Shown piece after piece: positions 32,791-43,692 of a stretch of DNA of 64,000 bases. Both the position numbers and the translations under genes were made by a program. Each line of letters starts with the position of its first letter. The stretch's first letter is position 1. The notes beneath the pieces are model-generated. The model saw only the letters and a list, made by a program, of their open reading frames with translations, was not told the origin of the DNA and searched no databases. This DNA comes from Endocalyx cinctus. Its lineage: Eukaryota > Ascomycota > Sordariomycetes > Amphisphaeriales > Apiosporaceae. The stretch lies in NCBI GenBank assembly GCA_001600455.1, contig BCKC01000002.1, positions 1,936,171 through 2,000,170 of the forward strand. Reading direction: 5' to 3'.

Positions 32791-33430
32791 GCGTAAAAGG
32801 TTTTTTTTAACGGGAAGTTAAATTAGAAGGAAAGTTATAATTGAGCTAAAAAGACGTGGGGTATCGTGCTACTCGTACGATGAAAGGAGGTCGGGTACTC
32901 CGTTTGTCACGGGGTGCTTGTACTGCGCAGTTACCAGAGCACCTATTTTTAATTCTACGTGTAGGGCAAAGTTACGCGTACACGGAATGAAAATATGTCG
33001 GCACTAACGCTTTTCGCAGTGAATCCATACAAGCAGGAAGATGACAAGAGATAGGGGGTTGGGTTCCGAATTACACCACGCCGCCAACTTGGACAGCGGG
33101 TGGTGAAACTGCATCTGAGTAGATCTTACCAGTTCCTATCTACTCCATATCAATATCAGCTTCGGAGGTTGTATCTATTTAGTGTATTTTGAGGTTGGTG
33201 AAGAACTACAGCAGGATAAGGAGTTGCTCAACTCGTCAAATTTTTGTGCTTTCAGATGAGAGAGGGAGAGGGGCTAAACCTCCAGACTAATCGAGGAAAT
33301 AAAATACACAAAACATCAAAATAAATCAAATAGCACATTAATTTACTTCTTCTAATTTTATATAAAGCTTAAAAATTAGAGAGAAGAAAAAAAAAAGAAA
33401 GAATATGGTAACAAAAGAAAAAATAAAAAT
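32791..33430. other. Intergenic region
   Basis: About 640 bp between the regulator stop and the tRNA terminator. No gene seen; one imperfect TACTCCGTT copy lies near 32896-32904. Confidence 0.4.
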
Positions 33431-33437
33431 AAAAAAA
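33431..33437 (-). terminator. RNA polymerase III terminator of the tRNA gene
   Basis: Seven A on the plus strand give a T7 run on the transcribed minus strand, beginning seven bases after the tRNA 3' end. This is the expected Pol III stop signal. Confidence 0.75.
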
Positions 33438-33444
33438 GATGGTA

Positions 33445-33534
33445 CTCCGAACCAGGGAATCGAACCCTGGGCTACCCGGAACTCATTCCTGAGGAATTGA
33501 GAGCGGATAATGTTAGCCACTACACCAGTTCGGA
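33445..33534 (-). tRNA. tRNA-Glu (anticodon CTC) with an 18-base intron
   Basis: The acceptor stem TCCGAAC pairs perfectly with GTTCGGA, with G as discriminator. The T arm CAGGG/CCCTG encloses TTCGATT. The anticodon stem ATCCG pairs with CGGGT (one G-T), and the loop CTCTCA holds anticodon CTC. Removing an 18-base intron (33480-33497) after position 37 leaves 72 bases, the normal length for tRNA-Glu. The intron contains GAG, which can pair with the CTC anticodon, as expected for the anticodon-intron pair recognised by the tRNA splicing endonuclease. Internal A-box (TGGTGTAGTGG) and B-box (GGTTCGATTCC) sequences are present. A CCA end is not encoded, as is normal in eukaryotes. Confidence 0.95.
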
Positions 33535-34365
33535 TATGATTCGGTGTCTACGCAAAATTGATTATTATTGCGTCCGCGCTGTACTCTGTAAACTTGTTAT
33601 CCGATTATTGAATATTGGATTTAAGAATATTTGTTTCAGGAAATTATCCACGATTTGTACGCGTTTCGTTATCCCTGTCAACGAATCCCTTAAACAGGCA
33701 ACTGGGTTCTGCTGGGTCACGGCTAACTATATTTAACCTAGCATCACCTTCCTCGGCACTGTTACTGGCAGAACTGGGTACGTGTACTCTACACGAACCC
33801 ACTCAGCCGCTTTGTGTAATGACAGGGTATGTGGTATCTTCTAATTGTACTTGTATAATATAAATTCACTTTAAGGAGAGATCCTTGAGAAAAAGGATCA
33901 TTATCATCATAATGCAATTCTAAGAACATCAATTCAATTCTTGTAGCTTTATTTTTCATCATAATATTTTATTAAGCCAACTGAAAAGAGGTCCGAACCT
34001 TCAACATTCTTTGCCATCAGCTTACATATATGCCACATACGTTCCAAGGTTTCATCGACAACCATTGTGCTTGATGTGTAGTACGGAATACTCATTCCCA
34101 CGTATAAAAACTCTTCATTTGTGTGGTAGAAATTGACACCTTCTCGTTTCTTGCTCATTGACACATACACACACACGCATATATATATATATATATTAAG
34201 CTTACCTGGACTTGGTTTTGTGAACTATCGTCACGTGCTTCAATTGTCTTTCATCATTAGCTGATAAGCGATATTTGTATTACATCTATTATATATATAT
34301 ATATATACATGTATTGACACTTGAAAGCTGGATGATACTACCGCCTCAGATTGATTTCTGAGAAG
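33535..34365. other. Intergenic region with AT dinucleotide tracts
   Basis: 831 bp between the tRNA and the OPT gene. It contains (AT)n/(TA)n runs near 34181-34196 and 34290-34307. No gene was found; the short open frames lack domains. Confidence 0.5.
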
Positions 34366-37300
34366 ATGGACAGGACGTCCCTCTCGGTCGCATCGCCCAC
34401 CGAGGTGAGGGAGCTGCTTCACGAGAGCGAGCTGGCGAATCGCAAGCCTAGCAGGGATATCGAGGACCACAGCGCGCGCAACGATGCCGACTTCGACGAC
34501 GACGAGGAGTTTGAGCACTTGCTAGATCCGGATACCCTCGCCGAAGAAGGTATACCCTTACGTCGGCTCGGCTCGAGGGGCGACGACGACGACGACGACG
34601 ATGAAACGGCCGCCCGCAAAGCTAACGAGGAAGACTCGCCCTACGAGGAAGTACGCGCCGCCGTGAGGAACTACGACGAGGACCTCCCCTGCGGCACCGT
34701 CCGCGCCTGGACCATCGGCCTATCCCTCGTCTTGATCGGCGCGCCCATGAACACGCTGTTCTCCCTCCGGCAGCCCACCATCGGCCTCGGTCCCCTGGTG
34801 GCGCAGATCATCGCCTGGCTCATGGGCCGGACCTGGGAGAGGGTCGTCCCCGCGAAGCAGGTTCGGATCTTCGGCCACACGCTAGACCTAAATCCGGGTC
34901 CTTTCAACATCAAGGAGCATTCCATCATCGTTATCATGGCCAGCGTCTCGTTCGACGTCGCCTACGCTACCGATATCATCCTGGCCCAGCTGGTCTTCTA
35001 CAAGCAGAATTTCGGCATCCTCTTCCAGCTCCTTCTCACCATCTCGACGCAGTCTTTGGGGTATGGGATTGCAGGCATGATGCGTAAATTTCTAGGTATA
35101 TCACCTTTTTTTTTCCCCCTCAAACGCAATAATTAGGACTCCCGAACTGACTTTTCTTTCTAGTATATCCGGCTTCCATGATATGGCCCGGTAATCTAGT
35201 CGCGGTGGCGTTGATGAACGCCATGTATGAAAAGAACACCGCGCCGGATCCCACGATAATCGGAGGAAGAATGTCAAAGTTTAAATGGTTCGGTGTGGTA
35301 ACCGCGGCTTCTGCGCTCTACTACTTGATTCCTGGCTTCTTTGCCCAGTGCTTAAGTATTTTTGCTTTCGTAACATGGATTTTCCCCAAGAGTCCCGTAG
35401 CAAACCAACTCTTTGGGGGCATAACAGGCCTGTCAATATTACCCATTACCTTTGACTGGGCCCAAATTGCAGGTTACACAGGTTCACCCCTCATGTTTCC
35501 ATGGTATATACGAAGCAGATCTCAGATACTCTGTATACGTTGCTAACAAATTATTAGGCGTGCGATTGCAAACACACTCATTGGCACAGTCGCATTCTTC
35601 ATTATAATGGCCTCGTACTTGCATTATACTGGAGCTTGGTACTCTCAATTTCTCCCCATGAGCGACTCTTCAACGTACGACAATACCGGATCTTCATATG
35701 ACGTGGAACGGATTTTGACCCCTGAGTACACGTTGGATGAGGAAGCTTACAAGGCATATTCCCCATTGTTCATTAGGTATGTTTCTATCGCCCACGCTTG
35801 TCTTCATTTCCATAGTGAACGTAGTGAAGAGATAGATATTAATATGATCGGACTGATTAGTACAACATTTTCTATGGCGTATGGTCTATCTTTTGCTGCA
35901 ATCACCTCCTTGCTATCGCATACATTCTTGCACTACAGCAAGACTATATGGAGTCAATGGACCAATAGTACGACCGAGAAACCTGATATTCACATGAAAC
36001 TCATGAGGAAATACAAGGAGGCACCATCATGGTGGTATGGTTGCCTATTTCTAGTCGTAAGTATATATCAACTTTCCACACTGGCAAATTTTTTTCTTTA
36101 ACAAGTCTACAGGTCTTAGCGTCAGCGTTTACGACAGTATTGTATTATCCGACCAATTTGACGTGGTGGGCTTTTTTACTTTCTGTCGGCATCTCATTCG
36201 CTTTCTCGCTTCCGATCGGAATCATACAGGCCGTGACAAATCACCAAATTGGTCTCAATGTCTTGACCGAGATGATTTTCGGTTATATCCAGCCCGGTCG
36301 ACCCCTTGCATTAATGTTGTAAGTAGAGGATAGTGGTACAAGGGGGAAGAAAAAAAAGTTCGTGAGTACTGAAGCTAATCTAATCGGCATCAGATTCAAG
36401 GCATATGGTTACATTACAATGTAGGCTTCTTCTTCTTTTTTGCTCTCTCTTTATCCTCGTTATACTGCGCAAGTTCTTACTTACATATTGCCATAGGTCA
36501 CAAGCTCTAACTTTTGTTGCCGATCTCAAGTTTGGTCATTACATGAAGATACCTCCAAGGACTATGGTATGTCTAATCTGCTCTTGTATAAGCGTCGACC
36601 GAGCGTCTACCGCCTCCTGGAACCTTCAGAACTCATTTCGATATTCATTTTATGCTCTATACGCTAACAACGAATTCTGCAGTTTCTGGCACAAGTTGTG
36701 GCCACGACCTTGTCGTGTTTCATGCAGGTAGCTGTGCTAAACTTCGCGCTGAACAATATCGAAGGCGTGTGTGATTTAACCCAACCACAACGGTTCACTT
36801 GCCCGAACGGCCGTGTATTTTTCTCTGGTACTTATTCCTCATTTCCCAGTTCCCCTTTCCCTTAAAACTGCTTTCTTTTCCCTCTACTTTATACTTATCC
36901 GTCTTCTCTTGCAGCTTCCGTCATTTGGGGTCTCATAGGGCCTTCTCGCATATTCTCCCCGGGACAGATTTACTCTGGTTTATTAATCTTCTTCGTCTTC
37001 GGGGCCGTAACCCCGTTCATATTTTACTTCGCCTCTAAGCGCTGGCCTCGGTCTCCGGCCAAGTATCTCATGGCTCCCTTAATCTTCGGCGCCGGTTCCC
37101 ACATACCGCCCGCCACGCCACTCAACTACCTGTCCTGGGGTGCAGTCGGGTTCGTTTTCAATTACGTGATAAAGAAGCGTAACTTCCGCTGGTGGAGCCG
37201 GCTTAACTACATCACCTCGGGCGGACTGGACTTGGGTCTCGCCCTGGGAACCCTCGCCGTCTTCTTCGCTTTTACCCTTAACGATATCGAGGCTCCGCAG

Positions 37301-37402
37301 TGGTGGCCGAACAAGGTCGTCTCCAGCACGATGGATTATCAAGACACGGCTATACAAGTCGTACTACCCGAAGGCCAGACTTTTGGCCCAGAGACGTGGT
37401 GA
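34366..37402 (+). CDS. Oligopeptide transporter (OPT family)
   Basis: Proton-coupled importer of small peptides or peptide-like metal chelates in the plasma membrane. Nine exons (34366-35095, 35164-35503, 35558-35776, 35861-36056, 36113-36318, 36394-36420, 36497-36566, 36683-36827, 36915-37402) give 806 residues, the usual OPT length. The N-terminal 100 residues are acidic, with a run of seven Asp. The membrane part starts at the conserved SPYEEVRAAV and DLPCGTVRAWTIGL. Further family motifs are NPGPFNIKEH, SLGYGIAG, VYPASMIWPGNLV and GHYMKIPPRTMF, with the C-terminal ALGTLAVFFAF. Exon 6 is only 27 bases and was needed to connect LALML with MSQALTF. Every junction keeps phase. It lies 3' of the Zn2Cys6 gene in the same orientation, with the tRNA between. 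Confidence 0.93.
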
Positions 37403-37747
37403 AACTTAGGATCATAGAAATACCAATTTGCGTGGTTCCTAGTGTGAAATAACTGTAACTATAAATTCTTTATGTGTACAATAACGGTGTTTATCTATGC
37501 ATGGCAAAATTTAGAAGTTAGAGATATAGGCGAGCAAATCACCAGGTTTTTTTTAGAATAGCATATATGTGCAGACTAGGAGAAGAATGGTTCTTGACAT
37601 CAGGAAATACATTTAAGAATTTTGGGCTTAATGTCATCTTCATTTGACTCATATAACGTTATCAATTAGCCTTGACGCCGCGACTATAATACGCGAATAA
37701 CCTAACACAATAATAAATTACACGAACAACAATGTTCTCTCTGCGCC
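37403..37747. other. Convergent intergenic region
   Basis: 345 bp between OPT and the CsbD-like gene. AT-rich, no gene. Confidence 0.45.
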
Positions 37748-38119
37748 TCAAGGCTTCTTGCTAGCTTCGCCTTCCTTGGTCATACCTTCGCACCCAGTTA
37801 CCTCGCCGAGCTTCTGTTCGTATTTTCCGTAGCCCTGAGACGTCGCATCGCGCATCTCGCCCGCGGCTTTCATAGTATCTACGGCGTGGGCCTTAGCCTG
37901 CTCACCCGAACTTGTCCAGGCTTGGGAGCCGGTAACGCTTCCGATTGTGGACTGCGCGTACCGATGGGTTAGTTTAGAGAAATGGGAATAGATGTTATAT
38001 AGGGTTGAATAAATGAAAAACTGTGTATAGATATTAGAACTTACCTCGGCAGCGCCCTTCACGTACTCTACGTGTCCGCCGATGAGAGAAGGGTTGGTCT
38101 GGTTGTTTCCTGAAGACAT
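37748..38119 (-). CDS. Small CsbD-like / cruciform-DNA-recognition family protein
   Basis: Two exons (38045-38119 and 37748-37951, 93 bp intron) give 92 residues. The sequence GGHVEYVKGAAESTIG followed by VTGSQAWTSSGEQAKAHAVD, and the end KLGEVTGCEGMTKEGEASKK, match the fungal CsbD-like proteins annotated as mismatched-base-pair and cruciform-DNA recognition proteins (Ustilago Hmp1 type). These are small, soluble and often stress-induced; the DNA-structure role is established for few members. The intron length is a multiple of three and has no in-frame stop, so a retained-intron transcript would encode 123 residues. The spliced form is preferred because GAG/TCC rejoins AAESTIGSVTG. Confidence 0.88.
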   Translation of the reverse strand: MSSGNNQTNPSLIGGHVEYVKGAAEVSSNIYTQFFIYSTLYNIYSHFSKLTHRYAQSTIGSVTGSQAWTSSGEQAKAHAVDTMKAAGEMRDATSQGYGKYEQKLGEVTGCEGMTKEGEASKKP

Positions 38120-38767
38120 CTTTGCAAGCTATGGGATTGGTGACTCTCACAAAATTTAGTCTTTATGAAAATATAGTGATCTGGTCTTTGGAGTTTTTTC
38201 TAATCAATTTCTAATATGAGACAGAAAATTTTTGATGAATAAACTCACACCAATTGCAAATGATTGCTTTTATATAGGTTTTGTCGCGATACACAAAACA
38301 ATGAGATCGAACTTTGTGACGTCAAAAGTCTGTGACGTCAGTAGTCAGTCCCCCCCAAGACGTGAGAGTGGTGACATCGACCATCGCGTATCAGCATTCT
38401 TCATCAAACCAAATGGCGTTTTAAATGAATTATCTAGATCGAATTAAGTAATATATATGAATCATATATAATTTTATACTAAATTAAAAACTATCCCTGA
38501 ACAATATTTTCATTCATTAGGGGAAAGAAAGTATTTAATTTTTTATATAAAGTAGTATTCAAAAAGACATAGATCCGAGGAATTATACACAAAGCCTACC
38601 GCCGATCAGTTGGTAATCCCTGCCATATCCAAGTCTCATACCAGCAATGCTGTCAAGGGCACGAAAGAAGAAGAAAATACGAATCGACAAGCAGCATACT
38701 TAAGTGTAGTATTAGACAAGCGCTATATAGCACCGAGTCCAAATAACTCAGGTCACAAAGTACCCTC
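38120..38767. promoter_or_regulatory. CsbD-like gene promoter region
   Basis: 648 bp. Upstream of the CsbD-like start lie two close TGTGACGTCA/TTGTGACGTCA sequences (around 38314-38341), perfect cores (TGACGTCA) of a CRE/ATF bZIP site. This suggests stress-activated control of the small stress protein. No gene in the remainder. Confidence 0.5.
38316..38341. promoter_or_regulatory. Two TGACGTCA CRE-type bZIP sites
   Basis: GTGACGTCA occurs twice about 16 bases apart. TGACGTCA is the palindromic binding site of ATF/CREB bZIP factors (Atf1/AtfA in fungi, downstream of the stress MAP kinase). They lie roughly 200 bp upstream of the CsbD-like start codon. Function is inferred from sequence match and the stress-protein context. 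Confidence 0.6.
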
Positions 38768-39918
38768 CTAGTGGAAGCTCATTCTCTTTGCCTTACTGCT
38801 AGTGCCTCCCTTAACGGGCTCAGGAGGAGCCAGAGTGGCATTGACGATGAGACCCCTAAAATCTAGCAGATCTTGCTCATTGAAAGTGACATCGGGACGG
38901 GTCCATCCGAGTTCGAGAGGCAGGCGTTCATTTTCTGTAATATAATAAAAAATAATTGTAAGCCACGGTATAGTGAACAACTGAATAGAGATCTGTCTAT
39001 CTGTATGAAACCATCGGGCGTGTAATGTAATTCTTGACTTACGGAACCAGTACTCGACCCAGGTCTTCGGCGCCAGTCCCGCGGTGCTTCGGCCGAGCAC
39101 CGTGAGGTAGCCACCAGCTTCTCCCGCGCTGAATTGCGCGGCTCGGTACGACAGCGAGTATTCCGGGTTCTCGGTCTTCGAGACCAACTCGCGAAAGGCG
39201 CGGGCGTTGGCGGCCACTGTTTATGATTTTATAAGAATTAGTAAGTAAATTGTGATATACCCCGAAAAGCTCCCACGGTCTCCACTCTTGGTGATTAGAT
39301 ATAAGAGTAAACTCACTTTGAACATCGATCATATCCCCGGTCCAGAATTGTCTCGTCTGGTTGAAGATGGTCTGGTTAAAGGGGCCGGCATCTCCGAAGT
39401 AAGTATCAATACGGCTGTAAAGTTTTTCAGGTTAGCGTCAGCAGACAAGGAAAGAGGAAACATTAGAGGTAGAAAAAGGAATCATACCTAAGACTAGCGT
39501 CGTGTTCCAAGATATTATGACGGGTCAGATAGTTTAGATCAAACGTCGACGCGTTGGTGTTCGGGTTGGTTTCTAAGGCGGCGTCGAAAAGGTCTACAGC
39601 TATGTCTTCGCCGACGTTTATGGCCGTACCCAAAGCCGTGACCATTCGGTCTTGGGTAATGTCCTTACCGCTGTGAGGCAGGAACCCGTGGTTGGCGAGA
39701 GTGTTGAGCATCGGGCAAGGTCCGCGGACTAGATACCATTTAAATCATAAGCCAATCGTGTAATTTGAACATATCTTCTCCGAAGAGCTTTTCTCTCTCT
39801 TGGACTTACCGTCGTCAGAGGTAGGCGCTACCCAGTCGTCGTAAATACCCTGTGAAGGCAAAGCAAAGGTAGAGCCGAAGGCCGTCGCGGCCAGGAGGTA
39901 GTAGGTAGACTGCTTCAT
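38768..39918 (-). CDS. Secreted heme-thiolate peroxidase (chloroperoxidase / unspecific peroxygenase, short type)
   Basis: Extracellular heme enzyme using H2O2 for halogenation or oxygen insertion. Five exons (39810-39918, 39488-39728, 39317-39414, 39043-39216, 38768-38934; introns 73-108 bp) give 262 residues, the short peroxygenase size. Residues 1-19 are a signal peptide. The proximal ligand is Cys41 in GPCPMLNTLANHG. The EHD magnesium/heme-propionate motif is Glu111-His112-Asp113 in ILEHDASLSRID, rebuilt across a splice junction. A distal glutamate candidate lies in SAGEAGGYL. N-glycosylation sequons (NQT, NAT) are present. The start at 39918 begins the signal peptide; an upstream TTG extension was discarded. 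Peroxygenase versus chloroperoxidase activity cannot be told from sequence. Confidence 0.93.
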
Positions 39919-41650
39919 GGTTTTCTTTTTGCTCTTCGGTACCAAAGCTACTCAAAAATGTCTTGTCGGTGCTCGCTGCGTGATCAATAGGTTTTTCTTT
40001 TTTTCCAAGCATGCGGTACACATCTCAAGTCTTATATTCCAAAGACAGCCGATTTTCGCACCGAACCCCCTCCCCTTTTCCCCTCCTTTCACCTTCCTTT
40101 CCCTGCCCCTTTCTGAACGAGGTGGGAGTCGATACCAGGGCATCCGACCTTTCTGTCGAAAGTAATACTTAGGTAAGGAACTGAAGAGATCCGGTCCCAC
40201 GGCAGGAGGGGTCTGTGCTAGCACAAAAGCGGTGCCTTACACCGTGACGTACTCGCACATCACATCGATCTTTCACGAATAAAAGACATCTATCTCAGTG
40301 GGAAATGCGAAGTTCGCTTTCATTGCCAGTTTAAAATTACGAGAGAACCTCGAATTTACAGGCATGAGAATAGGAATTGACGTCTGTGAGGTCGGGTTGG
40401 ACAAAAATGGTCACAAACGGTGCAGCCGTGGCAGAGGCAAGATCGAATTAAAGCCGGGGTAGGCGGATATGAACCGTACGATGCAGCCATATTACGCATC
40501 AATCAATACGGAAACCGAAACCGAAACCGAGCTACATCCCGCCAACGGCTTTATTCCTTACCTCCACGTCTAAGCAGCCTGCTTACAGGAAGAGGCTGTG
40601 TTGTATCCCCGGGTAGTATGCAGATAAACAAATTGTGTAATCTGCTTTCTCTTGCCTCTAAGTCGTCGAAATGAAGGAAGCATATATCACAGTTTCATTC
40701 CTAAGAAAATTAACTGGTGATCGACTCTTCTCTCGTCAGAATGTAGTGAAGTTCCCTTGATTCTGTACAATCTTTTTATTTTCCCTTTTTTCTTTTTTTC
40801 TTACTACGGAGCACAACTGACCATAAAGGCCTATCAAAACATCGTTTAAGAAGTCAACTACCCGGATTCAAGTCATGGTATAGAGTCAGGTAGGCAGAAT
40901 AATGTTTTGACTGTGTCTGGGTCTCATCGGACTTTATTGCTCGCGGCTTGTACAAAAGTTTCGCTATGAATCAGATTTCGCTCTTAAAGAATATCCAATG
41001 CGGTAGCTCCATTTCCACTTACGGTGTATTGGAGTCGCTTAGGGAAAGAGATTTCCTATTCAGAGTCATGTTTCTCGATAACAGGCTAAGTTGTGTAATA
41101 CTTACGAATTTGGCCTGAAGAGTCTAGACTATATCAGAACTGATGCTGAAGAGGGAAAAAATGTTAACAACTACTCTTTTCTCTGGGATATGGATTATAT
41201 ATCCTCCTAGTAGCCTAACCTAGAGTATTACAAATCACTGAATAGCCTATACCTAGGTAGCATTACAAACCAGTTCGGCGCTATACTATGTATAGTAATA
41301 TTATTAACGTTGGAAATAGGGACCGTACTTTAGTGTGGATATATAAAAATACGTAGGTAGTAGAGATATTATACGGAGTACGGAGTACATGGCTGCATGG
41401 GTCATTATAACGCCGACTTGTCTCGCAGATCATGGTTCGGACCAATTAACTATCCACTCCAATAGTTTCACGTCCTGACGCAAGGACGGAACTATTTGAT
41501 TTACTAAATACTAAATAAGTAGGTGAGTGCAGAGTATATATATATAATAGAAAGGATACGCATCTGTTCTTGTAAACTTCAAACCACCCTTTATTCGTAA
41601 ATCAATTCCCTACATACCAGAAACATATCTAGCTTGAACGAGACGACATC
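39919..41650. other. Intergenic, about 1.7 kb, no gene seen
   Basis: Divergent region between the peroxygenase and MAPEG genes. It has a GAAACC hexamer repeated three times (about 40511-40528) and two overlapping TACGGAGTA copies at 41372-41380 and 41379-41387. A palindromic ACCTAGGT lies near 41251. No convincing coding region. Confidence 0.5.
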
Positions 41651-42236
41651 ATGGCGACCGCTTTAGGATTATCAACACCTATTCTACGTAAGTTGACTAA
41701 ATCTCCACAACATCTCTCCCTATGACGTAGTATTTCCATATACTACCTACACTACTACGAGAAGACAGCGAAGGATATGAACATTACTAAGAGACTTGTT
41801 TTTTTTTTTTTCAGCCATCACGGGCGCTTTCGCCCTTCCCTTCACAGCATACTTCGCCTACCTCAGCTTGCGCGTGGTCTACTTCCGAGTCAAGGATAAG
41901 CAATTGGTGGGAGAGAACTCGTCCAAATCGACGGATCCGGACGAGGTCCGACTGCAAAACAAGCTCTTCCTCGCGAGCCGGTGCCACATGAACTTCACCG
42001 AGAACGTTCCCCTAGGCTTCGTCCTCGCTGCCCTCGTCGAACTTAACGGCGGCAGCCAGACGACGCTCACCCGAGGCTTGGGCGCTCTCTTCGTCTTCCG
42101 CGTCCTCCACGCCGATCTGGGCTTGAATAAGGGGTTGGGCCTGGGTCGGCCCATCGGTTATTGGGGCTCTATGTGTACGATGCTTTACTTCGCTTATTAT
42201 TCCGCTTATTTGGTCAAGGGCTCTTGGGGATTTTAA
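41651..42236 (+). CDS. MAPEG family membrane protein
   Basis: Membrane-associated proteins in eicosanoid and glutathione metabolism: small four-helix trimeric membrane enzymes, often glutathione transferases. Exon 1 (41651-41687) and exon 2 (41815-42236) with a 127 bp intron give 152 residues. The motif RCHMNFTENVPLGFVL in helix 2 corresponds to the conserved RxxxNxxE(N)xP glutathione-binding region. FVFRVLHADLGL is the conserved helix-3 R-x-x-H segment. Four hydrophobic stretches are visible. A role in glutathione-dependent detoxification or peroxide handling is likely; the substrate is unknown. Confidence 0.9.
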
Positions 42237-42594
42237 AACAAGGGACAAAATATAAAATTGTATACTATGTATAGTCAAAATGATGGGTTAAAATAAAAGT
42301 AGAGAAAATGGATAACGCGAAGACGCGTTGGTTACTTAGTATTGAACTTTACCCCTGCTCTTTTTTTTTTTTTTAGTGAGCAATTATTGACCAACTAAGT
42401 TACGGCACTGAGTACCTATCTACCTAGGTACCTAGGTACCTGCTGTAGGTACTTCTCATCCGCCAACTATGCTTAACTAAGTAATTAAATTAATATCCAT
42501 TAATTGTGTCATCGAGAAGGAAAAAAAGTTACCGCTCTAAATAAACATACCTCGGAATATCATAATTAAACAAATCTATGACCACGTTCTCAAT
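42237..42594. other. Intergenic region with TACCTAGGTA palindromes
   Basis: 358 bp between MAPEG and SWC5. It contains TACCTAGGTACCTAGGTACC (42421-42440), a nested palindromic array, and a T-run near 42360-42374. Confidence 0.6.
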
Positions 42595-43692
42595 ATGTCT
42601 ACAGAACCTCTCCTAGACGAAGAGTACGCCTCCGAAGAAGACTCTGATTTCGCACCGGACGCAGCACCCGAAGGCGCATCAGACGCGGCATCCGACTCGG
42701 ACGAAGAGGATCGGGATGGCGCCCAATCCGCGACGAAACGCAAACGCGCATCGAACGGAGAAACTCCCGCGGCCGAGGACGACGGATACGAGAACTCGGG
42801 AGACGAGGCCATAATACAAAAAGGGAAGAAGAAACGGGCCAAGAAGGGAAAGGCGACGACGCAGAAAGATGTCGACCAAGATGAAGAAGAAGGCGGCGGT
42901 GCCGGCGGGTTCGTCAAGACGAGGAGCATGCGTGCCGTGGAAAAAGCCGAGCGCAAGATGCACGCCGCTTCTGGTCCCGTGACGGTGGACGTCGACGACC
43001 TCTGGGCTAAGATGACTTCCGCGCCGCTAATACCTTCGAAAACGGACTCGAGCCAGAGAGATAACAATAATAAGGAGAGCCAGAACCCCGACAACGGTGA
43101 AAATAACGAGAACGCGACTGACAAAACGCGCACGGGGGAGGAGAAAGGAATGGCGGCGGGCGGTAATCCCGAGAAACAGCCTTCGGCCATGATCAAGATA
43201 AAACGCACATATAACTTCGCCGGCAAGTTGCACACGGAAGAAAAGCTAGTCCCTCGAGACTCTGCCGAGGCGAAGCTATATCTCGCGTCCAAGGAGGGTT
43301 CGAAAGAGAACAACCGGGACGGCGAAAACGACGAGGAAGAAGAGGAGGAGGAAGAAGAATCCAAGAAGAGACCGCGCAAGGCCTTCCGATCGATCTTCGA
43401 GCCGGCGGTGGCGGAGCTGCTGGTGCGGCGGTCGGACCTGAACCTAGGCATCGGCGCGAGGCTGCAGCTGCGGGAGCAGAACGCGGCGGGCAGGAAGGCG
43501 AAGAAGCTCAACGTGGTCGAGAAGAGCCGGATGGACTGGGCCGGCTTCGTCGATAAGGAGGGCATCAAGGACGAGCTCGAGCTCGCGGGCAAGTCCAAGG
43601 AATCCTACGCCCATCGCCAGGACTTCTTGGCTCGTGTCGAGGCTAATAAGGAGGAGGAGGCCAGGAGGATGAGGATCGCTGGTCGCACGTGA
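42595..43692 (+). CDS. SWC5: SWR1-complex protein 5 (BCNT/CFDP1 family)
   Basis: Subunit of the SWR1 remodeller that exchanges H2A for H2A.Z. Single exon, 365 residues. The N-terminal two thirds are acidic and disordered, beginning DEEYASEEDSDFAPD (the acidic aromatic motif that binds H2A-H2B) and containing a nine-Glu run. The last 80 residues are the BCNT-C domain: EKSRMDWAGFVDKEGIKDEL followed by ELAGKSKESYAHRQDFLARV, the diagnostic WAxFVD-x-EGI-x-DEL pattern. Length agrees with other filamentous-fungal Swc5 proteins. Confidence 0.93.
   Translation: MSTEPLLDEEYASEEDSDFAPDAAPEGASDAASDSDEEDRDGAQSATKRKRASNGETPAAEDDGYENSGDEAIIQKGKKKRAKKGKATTQKDVDQDEEEGGGAGGFVKTRSMRAVEKAERKMHAASGPVTVDVDDLWAKMTSAPLIPSKTDSSQRDNNNKESQNPDNGENNENATDKTRTGEEKGMAAGGNPEKQPSAMIKIKRTYNFAGKLHTEEKLVPRDSAEAKLYLASKEGSKENNRDGENDEEEEEEEEESKKRPRKAFRSIFEPAVAELLVRRSDLNLGIGARLQLREQNAAGRKAKKLNVVEKSRMDWAGFVDKEGIKDELELAGKSKESYAHRQDFLARVEANKEEEARRMRIAGRT

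Noticed and set aside
42576..43598. 340-codon minus-strand frame
   Set aside because: Antisense shadow of the SWC5 gene; its serine richness mirrors the acidic codons of the real gene.
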